Shown: positions 15,173 through 25,290, counted from the first letter of the stretch. The stretch: 33,532 nucleotides of DNA from Fusicatenibacter_A intestinipullorum (GCA_019117495.1 DWZP01000017.1:1-33532); one strand, 5' to 3'. Numbers and translations are program-made. The notes: generated by a model not told the origin, from the letters alone.

Positions 15173-16777
15173 TTAAAAAATTCCCAAAACAATCTGGCTT
15201 ATATTTTTGGAATGGTCGGAAACGCGCTTCAGGTTTATTAAAATTTCCATCATCATAAACCCGGCAACAGGGTCGCAGCGTTTTTCGTTAAGACGCACAA
15301 TATGGTTTTTGCGGATTTCTTTCTGCGCTTTTTTTACCTGACGGCAAATATCCCACGCTTCCTGTGCCAGCACCTTATCATTATTGGCAAGCGCTTCCAT
15401 GGCTTTGCCGCTGGCCTGCATAACCAGTTCGCCCAAAGCGCGCAGTTCGGTTTTGGCTTCTTCGCTGAATTTAACATCATCTTCAAACATGCGGCGTGCA
15501 TCTTTGGCAAGCGCTTCGCCGTGGTCGCCGATACGTTCAATATCCGTGCAGGCGTGCAGCAGCCTTGTATGCATTGCCGAAAGCTCGGCGCCCATTTCCT
15601 TTTCGCTCATTTTGGTAAGGTAACGGGTGATGTCTTCTTCAAGCGCATCAATTACAGGCTCATGCTCCAGCACGTATTTAATTTTATTTTCGTCCTTGTC
15701 TTCCAGTGCCTGCATGCCTACTTCAACATTATGGCGCGCCATATTGCCCATGCGTACAATTTCCTTAACGGCAAGCCCCATGGCAATGGAAGGAGTTACC
15801 AGCATTTTCTCATCAAGATATGCAGGTTTGCGCGAAATAATTTCGCCTTTGCCCGGCAGGCATTTTTCTATAAATTTAATGTATAAACCGGTAAACGGCA
15901 TAAACAGCAGCGTATTTACCACGTTAAACGCCGTATGCGCGTTGGCAATCTGGCGGGCAATATCGTCCGCCGGGGAAATTGCCAGCACCAGTTTTATAAA
16001 CAGCCCCATAAAGGTTATAAAAATAATGCTGCCGATAAAGTTAAACATTACATGCGCCAACGCTACTCTTTTGGCAGTAATATTGGCACGCAGCGAAGCA
16101 AGCACCGCCGTAATGCAGGTGCCGATATTATCGCCCAGAAGCACGGGAATTGCGCCTTCCAGCGGAATAAGCCCCTGATTGGCAATGGCAATTAAAACGC
16201 CTATTGTTGCGCTGCTTGACTGAATGACCATGGTCATTACAAGGCCTACGCCCACGCCGAGAATCGGGTTATCGGAAAAGCGGCCGATAAAATCAATAAA
16301 GCCCTGATATTCGCGCAGCGGCATTACGGAATCGCTCATCATTTCCATGCCAAGCATTAAAATGCCGAAGCCCAAAATTACCTGGCCGATATATTTGCCG
16401 CGCTGGCGTTTTGCCAGAAGATGCACGGCAAAACCGATAGCAAGAAACAAAGTGATGTAATCGGTAAGCTTAAAGGCAATAAGCTGTGCCGTCATGGTTG
16501 TGCCGATATTGGCACCCATTACAACGCCGAAGGCCTGCTTTAAATTCATCAGCCCTGCGTTTACAAAACCAACCGTCATTACCGTTGTGGCACTGCTCGA
16601 CTGCAAAATACCTGTTACAACGGCACCAAGCGCAACAGCCACCGGCAGAACGCCTGTCAGCTTTTCCAGTATTTTTTGCAGCTTCTCGCCTGCGGCACGC
16701 TGCAGGCCTTCGCCCATAAGCTGCATGCCGTATAAAAATAACGCCAGTCCTCCCAAAAATCCGAAAAAGTAAACCAT
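15173..16777 (-). CDS. Na/Pi-cotransporter family protein with C-terminal PhoU domain
   Basis: 534 residues. The membrane half (1-310) has two inverted Na/Pi repeats, each with the QSSSA motif: GILQSSSATTVMTVGFVNAG and MVIQSSSATIGVLIAIANQG, each followed by GxNIGT (GANIGTTMTA, GDNIGTCITA). A soluble PhoU-like helical domain follows (about 330-534: EIVRMGNMARHNVE, CTDIERIGDHGEAL and LKRVSDHSKNIS). This is the YjbB/NptA architecture, taken to move phosphate with sodium. AGGAGGG before ATG 16777 supports the start. Monocistronic with its own promoter. Confidence 0.93.
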   Translation of the reverse strand: MVYFFGFLGGLALFLYGMQLMGEGLQRAAGEKLQKILEKLTGVLPVAVALGAVVTGILQSSSATTVMTVGFVNAGLMNLKQAFGVVMGANIGTTMTAQLIAFKLTDYITLFLAIGFAVHLLAKRQRGKYIGQVILGFGILMLGMEMMSDSVMPLREYQGFIDFIGRFSDNPILGVGVGLVMTMVIQSSSATIGVLIAIANQGLIPLEGAIPVLLGDNIGTCITAVLASLRANITAKRVALAHVMFNFIGSIIFITFMGLFIKLVLAISPADDIARQIANAHTAFNVVNTLLFMPFTGLYIKFIEKCLPGKGEIISRKPAYLDEKMLVTPSIAMGLAVKEIVRMGNMARHNVEVGMQALEDKDENKIKYVLEHEPVIDALEEDITRYLTKMSEKEMGAELSAMHTRLLHACTDIERIGDHGEALAKDARRMFEDDVKFSEEAKTELRALGELVMQASGKAMEALANNDKVLAQEAWDICRQVKKAQKEIRKNHIVRLNEKRCDPVAGFMMMEILINLKRVSDHSKNISQIVLGIF

Positions 16778-16827
16778 AAGCCCTCCTGTAAGTTGTTTAA
16801 CTTAATTTTTACTTATACTTTACATTT

Positions 16828-16857
16828 ATTATACAAGATTAAAGAGGAATGGCACAA
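16828..16857 (-). promoter_or_regulatory. promoter of the Na/Pi transporter gene
   Basis: Minus strand: TTGTGC (16857-16852), 18-base spacer, TATAAT (16833-16828). No Pho-box-like direct repeats seen. Confidence 0.55.
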
Positions 16858-16890
16858 GTGATTTTCATTTATTTTGTAACAGATAATACA

Positions 16891-16914
16891 AAAGGCCCTG
16901 CAATTTGCAGAGCC
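16891..16914 (-). terminator. terminator of the RND operon
   Basis: GGCTCTGCA and TGCAGGGCC form an imperfect stem (one mismatch) followed on the minus strand by TTTTGTATT. Confidence 0.6.
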
Positions 16915-16921
16915 CCGTTTA

Positions 16922-19900
16922 TTATGCGTTTGCCTCTCCGGCAGGTTTATAATGTTTTTCTTTCCATTTTTCAAATTCCATATATACAACCGGCACAACC
17001 AGAAGGGTGAGCATGGTTGAAGTGATGAGGCCGCCAACAAGCACCACGCCCATGGACTGGCGCAGCTCCGCGCCTTCGCCGATGCCCATTGCAATAGGCA
17101 GCATGCCTAAAATGGTTGAAAGCGTCGTCATCAGTATCGGGCGCAGGCGCAGCGAGCAGGCTTCCAGCGTTGCGCTGCGTATATCAAGCCCTTTTTCACG
17201 CTGCTGGTTGGCATAGTCAATCAGCAAAATGGCGTTTTTGGTAACAAGCCCCAAAAGCATGGTAAAGCCAATCATACTCATCATGTTAGCCGTCTGCCCC
17301 GCCATTAAAAGGCCAAGCACGGCGCCCACTACCGCAAACGGCAGCGAAGCCATAATAATTACCGGCTGGCTGAAGCTTTCAAACTGCGCCGCCAGAACCA
17401 TATAAACAACTACAACCGCCAGCACAATGGCCTTAACAATTTCGTTAAACGAACGCGACATTGTATCGGCTTCGCCAATCAGCTTGTAGTTGTAGCCCTG
17501 CGGCATATTCATGCTGGGTATCAGCTCGTTTTGTATTTTGGTAATCAGTTCGCCCGGAGATGTGCCTACCGTGTTGGCGTAAACAACAATCTGGCGCTGC
17601 TTGTCCTCGCGTTCAATACGCGTCGGGCCGCTGCCAAGGCTTATGTCGGCAACGTCGCCCAGGCGGATGAACTGCCCGTCCGGAGAAGATACGCGCAGAT
17701 TTTTAACGTCATTAATATCGGTACGCTTGCTTTCCGGCAGCTGCAAAATAATATCGTAGTCATTATCGCCGATTGTGAAGCTGTTGCCTGTGCTTTTGCC
17801 CATAAAGGCCATTTCCACAACTTCGCCGACGGAATAAGAATCGAGCCCCAAAAGGCTGGCGCGCGCCTGGTCAAGCCTGATTAAAATTTCCGGCTGTTCG
17901 TCCGAATCGGAAATATCGACATCCGTTGCGCCCGGAACCTTACGCACCAAATCGGCAAGCTCCAGCGCGTATTCTTTAAGCTGTTTGATATCGCTGCCGC
18001 GCAGGCCAATCTGCACCGGCCTGCTGTCGCCGCGGCCGCGCCCCTGATTGGACACTACCGTAACGCTCAGCCCCTGAACGTTGCGCACTTCGGCACGCAG
18101 GTCATCCATAATCTGCTGCATGGTGCGGTCACGCTCATTACTCGGCACAAGGCGGATATCAATAGAGCCCTGGTTTACCGGGTTGCGTCCGTTGCCAATA
18201 TTCAGCGCCGCTATTTTTACTTCCGGCATGGCCGTTATTTCTTTTTGCAAAGGCGTTGCCAGCGCAACCGTTTTTTCCATACTGGTGCCGATAGGCGCTT
18301 TAAAATTAACGGTAAACTCGCCGGAATCGTACGTCGGCTGGTATTCCGTACCTACAAACGGCAGCAGCACAATATTCATTGCCAGCGAAACTATACCGGC
18401 GGCAATAACTTTTTTGGGGTTGTTCAGCGCTGCTTCCATAATGCCGCTGTACAAACCGCGGAAAATCTGAAAGCCCGCTTCAAATTTATCAAGCGCCAGC
18501 TGCACATATTTGTTGCGGTGGCTTTCGCCCGGCTTTTCTTCTTTCAGCCAGTAGGCGGAAACCATTGGCGTAAGCGAAAACGCTACCAGAGTGGAAAACG
18601 CTATGGCAAAGGCAACCGTTAAGCCAAACTGTTTAAAATACTGGCCGATAATTTCGCCCATGCTGCCAACCGGCACAAACACTGCCATTAACGACAGCGA
18701 CGTTGCCAGTATTGCCAGGGAAATTTCCTGCGTTGCTTCTTTGGCTGCCACAAACGGCGTTTTGCCCATTTCGATATGGCGGAAAATATTTTCGATTACA
18801 ACAATCGCGTCGTCTATCAGAATACCTACCGCAAGGCTCAGCGCCATCAGCGACATGTTGTTTAAGGTAAAATTCATTGCCTTCATCATAAAGAAGGTTG
18901 CAATTATTGATGTTGGTATGCACAAGCCGCCGATAATGGTGGCACGGAAGTTGCCGAGGAACATATAAGTTATAAACAGCGCCAGCGCGCCGCCGAAGAA
19001 AATCGTGTTCCACACGTCGGCAATGTTTTCGCGTACGTAGGTAGACTGGTCGCGCACAATATCAACCTTAATATCGGGCGGAATTACGCGCTGTTTAAGT
19101 TCTTCCATTTTGGCGTTAACGCGGTCGGTAACGTCAACCGTGTTGGTTTTGGATTGTTTGCGCACGAAGGTCATAACGCAGGGCACGCCGTTAGCACTGG
19201 CGAAGGTGTCTTCATCCTCCCAGCCGTCAATAACGTCCGCCACGTCGCCAATGTACACAGCTTTGCCGTTATGGTTGGCAATAACAACTTTTTTAATATC
19301 ATCGATATTGCTGTATTTGCCAATGGTACGCACGGTTATTTCCATGTCATGGTTTCTGGCTTTGCCGCCCGGCGTATTGTAGTTTTCGTCATCTACCTTC
19401 TGCAGCAGGTCCTGAAACGAAATTCCGTATTCCATTAATTTGTCAGGCTTTGCCACAAGGCGTATTACACGCTGGCTGGCGCCTACCGCAGTTACTTCGG
19501 CAACGCCTTCAACCATCTGCATTTCGTCAAGAATGCTGTCTTCTATTAAACGGCGTATTTCGCCGCGGCTGCGCGATTCGGAAGAAAACGTGTACGCAAC
19601 AATAGATTGGGAGGTTAAATCAACCGTTTGTACTACCGGTTCGTCAATATCGTCCGGCAGACGGTTACGCACACTGGCAACCTTTTCGCGCACTTCGCTG
19701 GCCATAGCCTGCGGGTCTACGCCCATGTTAAATTCCAGTACGGTTTCGCTGTAGCCTTCAAGCACGGTACTGGAAATTGTTTTATAGCCTGCAACCTGGC
19801 TGACGCGGTTTTCTATCGGCTTGGTAATAAGCGTTTCCATTTCTTCCGGCGAAGCTCCGTCGTAAGTAACGCGCACGCTGACGATAGGCATATCAACGTC

Positions 19901-20008
19901 AGGGTTCAAATCTACGCCGATTTCCGGGTAGCAGCGGATGCCGAACACTACCAGCAACAAAATAAACATGGTAGTAAAAACCGGCCGGCGGATAAAAGTC
20001 TCTATCAT
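16922..20008 (-). CDS. RND (AcrB/MexB-like, HAE1) multidrug efflux transporter
   Basis: 1028 residues, full RND length, with twelve predicted membrane helices in two halves and two large periplasmic loops. The N-terminus MIETFIRRPVFTTMF is typical of the HAE1 family. Proton-relay residues are intact: adjacent D399 and D400 in VGILIDDAIVVIENI (TM4) and the TM10 lysine in GLVTKNAILLIDYA. It exports hydrophobic or amphiphilic compounds by proton antiport. The start lies 2 bases after the adaptor's stop codon, so they form one operon. No outer-membrane channel gene is present. Requires an outer membrane, consistent with Negativicutes. Substrate unknown. Confidence 0.95.
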   Translation of the reverse strand: MIETFIRRPVFTTMFILLLVVFGIRCYPEIGVDLNPDVDMPIVSVRVTYDGASPEEMETLITKPIENRVSQVAGYKTISSTVLEGYSETVLEFNMGVDPQAMASEVREKVASVRNRLPDDIDEPVVQTVDLTSQSIVAYTFSSESRSRGEIRRLIEDSILDEMQMVEGVAEVTAVGASQRVIRLVAKPDKLMEYGISFQDLLQKVDDENYNTPGGKARNHDMEITVRTIGKYSNIDDIKKVVIANHNGKAVYIGDVADVIDGWEDEDTFASANGVPCVMTFVRKQSKTNTVDVTDRVNAKMEELKQRVIPPDIKVDIVRDQSTYVRENIADVWNTIFFGGALALFITYMFLGNFRATIIGGLCIPTSIIATFFMMKAMNFTLNNMSLMALSLAVGILIDDAIVVIENIFRHIEMGKTPFVAAKEATQEISLAILATSLSLMAVFVPVGSMGEIIGQYFKQFGLTVAFAIAFSTLVAFSLTPMVSAYWLKEEKPGESHRNKYVQLALDKFEAGFQIFRGLYSGIMEAALNNPKKVIAAGIVSLAMNIVLLPFVGTEYQPTYDSGEFTVNFKAPIGTSMEKTVALATPLQKEITAMPEVKIAALNIGNGRNPVNQGSIDIRLVPSNERDRTMQQIMDDLRAEVRNVQGLSVTVVSNQGRGRGDSRPVQIGLRGSDIKQLKEYALELADLVRKVPGATDVDISDSDEQPEILIRLDQARASLLGLDSYSVGEVVEMAFMGKSTGNSFTIGDNDYDIILQLPESKRTDINDVKNLRVSSPDGQFIRLGDVADISLGSGPTRIEREDKQRQIVVYANTVGTSPGELITKIQNELIPSMNMPQGYNYKLIGEADTMSRSFNEIVKAIVLAVVVVYMVLAAQFESFSQPVIIMASLPFAVVGAVLGLLMAGQTANMMSMIGFTMLLGLVTKNAILLIDYANQQREKGLDIRSATLEACSLRLRPILMTTLSTILGMLPIAMGIGEGAELRQSMGVVLVGGLITSTMLTLLVVPVVYMEFEKWKEKHYKPAGEANA

Positions 20009-20010
20009 AA

Positions 20011-21129
20011 TTAATTACCTGCCTTATCAGTAACTACCTTGCTGCCTTCGCGCAGCTTGTTGTGCCCTTCGGTTACAATTACTTCATCGCCTTTCAGGCC
20101 GCTTAAAACTTCGGCTACTTTGTCGTCCGTATAGCCAATGTCCAGCACCTGGCGGCGCACGGTGTTATCGTCTTCCACAATAAATACGGTTTTCTGGTCA
20201 TCACGCATAACAATGGCGTAAACCGGTATTGTAAGCACATTCTGCCTGGGCTGCGCGGTAAGCTTTACCGTTGCAAAAACGCCTGCCAAAAGCCCTTCGG
20301 TGTTGTCAACACTTACTTCGGCGGCAAAGGTATGCGCAGGTAAATCGGCAACAGGGGCAATGCGCGTTATCCTGCCGATAATTTTATGCCCGGCAAAGGC
20401 AGGCAGTTCTATTTCGGCTTCGTTGCCAACGGATACGCCGCTGATATTGCCTTCCGGAATATTAATAACGGTTTTTAAAACACTGATATCGGCAATGGCA
20501 AACAGAGGTGTACCTGCCGTTGCGTAATAACCCTCCTGATGATAGCGTTTGGAGATAATGCCGTCAGCCGGAGCTGTTATTACAGTACCTTCAAACTGCG
20601 ATTCCATAGCCTGCACGGTGCCGCGGGCTGCATCCAGCTTGGCAGCTGCGTTGTCACGCGCAAAAGCGTAATCGTCAGCAACCTGTTCGGAAACCGCACC
20701 CTGTTTATATAAAGCGCTGTAACGTTCAAGGTCGCGCTCGGCCTTGCGGAGATTGGTCTGCGCGTCCATGTAATTGCCGCGCGCTTCACGCAGGGCAGCG
20801 TCAGTATCGCGCTGTTCCAATTCCGCCAGCACCTGCCCTTTGGTTACACGGTCGCCCTCATTAACATATACGCGCTCCACACGCCCGTCAACCTTAGCGG
20901 CAACATCTGCCTGCCACTCCGGGTCTAGGCTGCCGCTGAACTCCAACAGCGGGGTAATCGTCCTGCGCTCCGGCTTTGCCGTAACAACTGCCACCGCCTG
21001 CACGCGCGACATTCTTTCCGCACGGGCACGCTCCGTTTGTATATTATCAAAAATACGGTAACAAACAATTAAAACAACGGCAATGCAAATGCCGATTAAA
21101 ATTTTCATATTACGGTTATGCCAGTCCAT
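20011..21129 (-). CDS. RND efflux periplasmic adaptor (membrane fusion protein)
   Basis: 372 residues from ATG 21129; an in-frame GTG at 21138 with AAGG four bases upstream is also possible, giving 375. N-terminal membrane anchor (MKILIGICIAVVLIVCYRIF), lipoyl-like half (AAKVDGRVERVYVNEGDRVTKG), helical hairpin (about 95-160), second lipoyl half (VITAPADGIISKRYHQEG), then beta-barrel and membrane-proximal domains. It links the RND pump to an outer-membrane channel. It is the first gene of the pump operon, divergent from rarA. Confidence 0.93.
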   Translation of the reverse strand: MDWHNRNMKILIGICIAVVLIVCYRIFDNIQTERARAERMSRVQAVAVVTAKPERRTITPLLEFSGSLDPEWQADVAAKVDGRVERVYVNEGDRVTKGQVLAELEQRDTDAALREARGNYMDAQTNLRKAERDLERYSALYKQGAVSEQVADDYAFARDNAAAKLDAARGTVQAMESQFEGTVITAPADGIISKRYHQEGYYATAGTPLFAIADISVLKTVINIPEGNISGVSVGNEAEIELPAFAGHKIIGRITRIAPVADLPAHTFAAEVSVDNTEGLLAGVFATVKLTAQPRQNVLTIPVYAIVMRDDQKTVFIVEDDNTVRRQVLDIGYTDDKVAEVLSGLKGDEVIVTEGHNKLREGSKVVTDKAGN

Positions 21130-21167
21130 AGTACGCACCCAACCTTCTGCAAGTATAAGTTATTTTA

Positions 21168-21197
21168 ATTATATAACTTTTCAAACTGTTTTAGCAA
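21168..21197 (-). promoter_or_regulatory. promoter of the RND efflux operon
   Basis: Minus strand: TTGCTA (21197-21192), 18-base spacer, TATAAT (21173-21168). No local regulator gene adjoins it. Confidence 0.5.
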
Positions 21198-21252
21198 ACA
21201 AATATCCTTGCATTAATGAAACAATTGTGTAAAATTGCTTAATAAATTCTGC

Positions 21253-21281
21253 TTGCGCTTAATTCTGCGGCGAATTATAAT
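21253..21281 (+). promoter_or_regulatory. candidate rarA promoter with very short leader
   Basis: TTGCGC (21253-21258), 17-base spacer, TATAAT (21276-21281). The expected start (about 21288) falls on the GGGAGG ribosome binding site, so this may be only part of the promoter set. Confidence 0.45.
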
Positions 21282-21300
21282 GGCTTTGGGAGGCGAAATT

Positions 21301-22626
21301 ATGGAAGCAATGTCACTTTTTGAAAACAATTTATCACAGCCGCTGGCGGCAAGGCTGCGCCCCAAAACGCTTGAAGAATACGTTGGACAGACCCACCTTT
21401 TGGGCAAAGGCAAAGTGCTGCGCCGTTTAATTGAAAGCGACCAGATTTCCTCCATGATTTTCTGGGGGCCTCCCGGCGTGGGCAAAACCACGCTGGCGCG
21501 GATTATTGCCAACACCACCAAAGCAGCGTTCATTGATTTTTCGGCCGTTACAAGCGGCATTAAAGAAATACGCAGCGTAATGCAGAAAGCTGAAGAAAAC
21601 CGCCGTTACGGCGAAAAAACCATTGTTTTTGTAGACGAAATACACCGTTTTAACAAAGCCCAGCAGGATGCGTTTTTGCCCTTTGTGGAAAAAGGCAGCA
21701 TTATTTTAATAGGCGCAACGACGGAAAACCCTTCGTTTGAAGTTAACAGCGCATTACTAAGCCGCTGCAAGGTTTTTGTTTTGCAGGAACTTAAAACAGA
21801 TGAGCTTGTGCAGCTTTTAAAACGTGCCTTAACAGATGAAAAAGGCTTTGGCACCCAGAAAATTAACATTGAAGAAGAACTTTTGGAAATGATTGCCGTT
21901 TTTGCCAACGGCGATGCACGCACGGCACTTTCTACATTAGAAATGGCAGTATTAAACGGCGACATGGACACAGGCGGCGCAACGACGGTAACACGCGAAA
22001 CGCTGGAACAATGCACCTCAAAAAAATCGCTGCTGTACGATAAAACAGGCGAAGAACATTATAATTTAATTTCCGCACTGCATAAATCCATGCGCAACAG
22101 CGACCCGGACGCCGCCGTGTACTGGCTGGCACGCATGCTGGAAGCAGGTGAAGACCCGCTTTACATAGCGCGGCGCGTTACGCGCTTTGCCAGTGAAGAT
22201 ATCGGCCTTGCCGACCCCAAAGCGCTGGAAATTGCCGTTGCCGCCTACCACGCCTGCCATTTTATCGGCATGCCGGAATGCAGCGTGCATTTAACGCAGG
22301 CCGTGGTGTACATGTCGGTCGCGCCAAAATCCAACGCACTTTATATGGCGTATGAACACGCCAAGCGCGACGCCGCCAAAATGCTGGCCGAGCCTGTACC
22401 GCTTGTTATCCGCAACGCGCCCACAAAACTGATGCAGGAACTTAACTACGGTAAAGGCTACCAGTACGCACACAACACGGAAGAAAAACTTACCAACATG
22501 CAGTGCCTGCCCGATTCGCTTCTGGGAACGGAATATTACAAGCCAACAACACAAGGGCTGGAAGCGCGCATAAAAGCAAGGCTTGATGAAATAAAACGCT
22601 GGAAACGCGAACACGGCGGCAGGTAA
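21301..22626 (+). CDS. rarA: replication-associated recombination protein A (RarA/MgsA AAA ATPase)
   Basis: 441 residues from ATG 21301, with GGGAGG 7 bases upstream; the frame is open earlier but lacks support. Clamp-loader-like AAA+ ATPase that acts at stalled replication forks. Typical N-terminus PLAARLRPKTLEEYVGQTHL, Walker A GPPGVGKTT, Walker B VFVDEIHRF, sensor 1 GATTENPSFEVN and arginine-finger region LLSRCKVF, then the C-terminal tetramerisation domain with ALHKSMRNSDPDAAVYWLARM and a GYQYAHN stretch. Only gene on the plus strand in this half of the window; divergent from the RND operon. Confidence 0.96.
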   Translation: MEAMSLFENNLSQPLAARLRPKTLEEYVGQTHLLGKGKVLRRLIESDQISSMIFWGPPGVGKTTLARIIANTTKAAFIDFSAVTSGIKEIRSVMQKAEENRRYGEKTIVFVDEIHRFNKAQQDAFLPFVEKGSIILIGATTENPSFEVNSALLSRCKVFVLQELKTDELVQLLKRALTDEKGFGTQKINIEEELLEMIAVFANGDARTALSTLEMAVLNGDMDTGGATTVTRETLEQCTSKKSLLYDKTGEEHYNLISALHKSMRNSDPDAAVYWLARMLEAGEDPLYIARRVTRFASEDIGLADPKALEIAVAAYHACHFIGMPECSVHLTQAVVYMSVAPKSNALYMAYEHAKRDAAKMLAEPVPLVIRNAPTKLMQELNYGKGYQYAHNTEEKLTNMQCLPDSLLGTEYYKPTTQGLEARIKARLDEIKRWKREHGGR

Positions 22627-22653
22627 AAAACAGCAAAAAGTAATATAATATGC

Positions 22654-22693
22654 AAAAAGCCAAAGCACTACTTTAAGCAATGCTTTGGCTTTT
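22654..22693. terminator. bidirectional terminator between rarA and codA
   Basis: AGCCAAAGCA (22658-22667) pairs perfectly with TGCTTTGGCT (22681-22690), flanked by A-run and T-run on either side, serving both convergent genes. Confidence 0.85.
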
Positions 22694-22783
22694 ATTATTT
22701 AAATTATTTTATTGGCAGCCAGTTTGTTCAAAAATCCAAAAGGGTTGTGCTGTGAAGCAGCAGTTAAAACTGCGGCGGCTTAG

Positions 22784-24022
22784 TTAAAAATACACTTTTT
22801 TATCTACCGGCGCGGTGGAAGCAATAAGTTTGCCTTTGCGGTAATTACACAGCACCGGCGCATTATTGTTTAATGCGTCATACCAGTTTTTGGCATCAAG
22901 AATAATAAAGTTTGCTTCTTTACCGACCGCAATGCCGTAAGCATCACCCAAATGCAGGGTGCGGGCAGCATTTTCGGTAACAAATTTATAAGAATTGTAA
23001 ATTTCTTCATAGCCAAGCATATGCCCGGTATACAGCCCCATAAATACCTGGTCGCGCATATTGGCATTGCCAAGCGGGTTCCAGGGGTCAAAAATATCAT
23101 CCGAGCCGAAAGAAACATTAATGCCTTCGGCGGTAAGTTCTTTTACGCGCGTCATGCTGCGGCGTTTGGGGTAAGTATCAGCGCGTCCGCCCAAATGCAC
23201 ATTAACGCACGGATTTGCCACAAAGTTGATGCCGGACATTTTCAAAAGGCGCATCAGGCGAATCATATAAGCATTGTTGTAACTATGCATGGCGGTAGTG
23301 TGCGATGCCGTTACCATATCGCCCATGCCGGTTTCATAAGCGCGGGCGGCAACAGTTTCCAGCCCGCGGGAGGCCTCGTCATCAATCTCATCGCAGTGTA
23401 CGTCAATCAGTTTGCCGTATTTCTGAGCCAGTTCAAAGCAGATATTAAGCGATTCAACAGAATATTCACGGGTAAATTCAAAATGCGGAATGGCACCGGC
23501 AGCATCGGCACCCATTTTCAGTGCTTCTTCAAGCAGGCCTTTGCCGTTGGGGTAACTTAAAATTCCGTACTGAGGGAAAGCAACGATTTGAATGTCAATA
23601 TAATCCTTAACTTCCTCACGCAGTTCCAAAATTGCGCGCAGGGCGGTCAGTTCCGGGTCGTTAATATCTACATGGGTGCGCACATATTGAATGCCGTTGC
23701 CTGCCTGCAGGCGGAGCGCCTTGTTTACACGGTCTTTTACTTCCTGTTTGGTAAGTAAAGGCTTATATTCTTCCCAGCGCTGAATACCTTCAAACAGTGT
23801 GCCGGATAAATTCCAGTGCGGACGTCCTGCCGTAAGGCAGGTATCGAGATGTACGTGCGATTCAACAAAAGGCGGCAGCACCATTTTACCGGCGCAGCAA
23901 TCAACCACTTCTTCGCCGGGCAGCGCTTCCAGCCGAGGAGCAATAGCGGCAAATTTACCGTCCGTAACGCGGATATCTACCGTTTCCGTGGCATTTGCCA
24001 GATACAGTTTTTGCAGCAGCAT
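22784..24022 (-). CDS. codA: cytosine deaminase
   Basis: 412 residues. Amidohydrolase that deaminates cytosine to uracil for pyrimidine salvage. It follows E. coli CodA closely with a constant offset: metal ligands H56 and H58 (SHVHLDT), H209 with E212 (VHCDEIDDE), H241 (ASHTTAMHSYNNAY) and D308 (FGSDDIFDPWNPLG). Substrate-binding stretches TAGRPHWNLSGTLFEGI and AIPHFEFTREY are also kept. Downstream of codB by 26 bases on the same strand, so a codBA operon. E. coli has FGHDD where this has FGSDD, a change next to the metal Asp. Confidence 0.95.
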   Translation of the reverse strand: MLLQKLYLANATETVDIRVTDGKFAAIAPRLEALPGEEVVDCCAGKMVLPPFVESHVHLDTCLTAGRPHWNLSGTLFEGIQRWEEYKPLLTKQEVKDRVNKALRLQAGNGIQYVRTHVDINDPELTALRAILELREEVKDYIDIQIVAFPQYGILSYPNGKGLLEEALKMGADAAGAIPHFEFTREYSVESLNICFELAQKYGKLIDVHCDEIDDEASRGLETVAARAYETGMGDMVTASHTTAMHSYNNAYMIRLMRLLKMSGINFVANPCVNVHLGGRADTYPKRRSMTRVKELTAEGINVSFGSDDIFDPWNPLGNANMRDQVFMGLYTGHMLGYEEIYNSYKFVTENAARTLHLGDAYGIAVGKEANFIILDAKNWYDALNNNAPVLCNYRKGKLIASTAPVDKKVYF

Positions 24023-24048
24023 AACAATTCATCCTTTCTTTACAGTTG

Positions 24049-25290
24049 TTATTTATTTTTGCCAAGCATTTCGCCGATAAAGAAGAATGCAGCAGCAACC
24101 ACCATGGCATTAATGGCGGCAATGCCCCACTGCAGCAGGTTTGCACAGGCAGCGCCCACTATAATACCGGCAATGTTAAACCAGTTAATGGTATATTCGT
24201 TAAAATCGCTGCCGAATTTTTTATGGTTAAAGAAATAATCTAAAATAACGATAATGCCAATCGGCGGCAGAGCGCAGTTAAGAATGCTGAGCCAGCTTAC
24301 AAAATTGTAATAAAGCCAGATTGCAAGCGCCGTGCCGATAATGCCGGAAATCCAGGTAGTCCATTTCATGCGTACTTTGGAAATATTGGAAATGGCAAGA
24401 CCGCCGGTGTAGAGAGCATTATTATTGGTAGTCCAGATATTGGCGCCAAGTACAATCAAAGCAGGAATGGCAAGGCCCTGTGCAATCATAACGTAGAAAA
24501 TATCATCCTTGCCGGTGTAAGCGCCGCCAACAGCGCCAAAGCAGAACATCAGCGTATTGCCTAAAAAGAAGGCAATAACCGTAGTCCACACGGCAATGCT
24601 GCTGTTTTTGGCAAAACGGATAAAGTTAGGTGTTGCGGTACCGCCGGAAATAAAAGAGCCAATAACATAGCCGATGCCGGTAAACAGGGTAATCTGCCCG
24701 GCAGACTGGGCAAAAATGTAAGCCAGCCCGCCGCCTTCTGCGGCAGCGGTAACCATGGAATAAACACCCAGAATAATGATGAGCGGAACGGAAATATAGC
24801 TGACAATTTCCAGTGCCTTCATGCCCGTGGCTGCGGTTGCCGTCATTAAAAGACCGGCAATAATGGTCAGAGTCCATTCGTTCATGCCCATAAGTTCCGC
24901 CGCGGGGATGGAAAACATTGCCACGCCTACGCCGAACCAGCCGATTTGCGTAAAGCCCAAAATAGCAGATGAAAGATAAGAGCCCTTGCTGCCAAAAGTA
25001 CGGCGGCAGAGCAAGTCCATATTCAAACCGGTTTTAGACCCAATAAAAGCCAGTACACCGCAGTAAGCCGACAGGATAATGCCGCCAATCAGGCAGGCCC
25101 ATACAAAGCCTGATAAATCGAGCCCATTACCCAATTTGGCGCCTACGCTCATACTGGCAGAAAAAAACGTAAACCCCAGCATGACGAAGAACATCTGCCA
25201 GAAGCCTTTGCGTGCCGAATCAGGCACGGCCTCCAGCGAATAATCCGCGTCCACAGGAGTGGATGTGTTTTGCTTAACAGATTTTTCCAT
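24049..25290 (-). CDS. codB: cytosine permease
   Basis: 413 residues from ATG 25290; AAGGTGG lies 8 bases upstream, while the GTG at 25302 overlaps it. NCS1-family inner-membrane symporter with about twelve helices; typical segments include MSVGAKLGNGLDLSGF, TQIGWFGVGVAMF and FISGGTATPNFIRFAKN. A soluble N-terminal tail (about 35 residues) precedes the first helix. With codA it forms a transport-and-deaminate pair, which supports cytosine as substrate over other NCS1 ligands. Confidence 0.92.
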   Translation of the reverse strand: MEKSVKQNTSTPVDADYSLEAVPDSARKGFWQMFFVMLGFTFFSASMSVGAKLGNGLDLSGFVWACLIGGIILSAYCGVLAFIGSKTGLNMDLLCRRTFGSKGSYLSSAILGFTQIGWFGVGVAMFSIPAAELMGMNEWTLTIIAGLLMTATAATGMKALEIVSYISVPLIIILGVYSMVTAAAEGGGLAYIFAQSAGQITLFTGIGYVIGSFISGGTATPNFIRFAKNSSIAVWTTVIAFFLGNTLMFCFGAVGGAYTGKDDIFYVMIAQGLAIPALIVLGANIWTTNNNALYTGGLAISNISKVRMKWTTWISGIIGTALAIWLYYNFVSWLSILNCALPPIGIIVILDYFFNHKKFGSDFNEYTINWFNIAGIIVGAACANLLQWGIAAINAMVVAAAFFFIGEMLGKNK

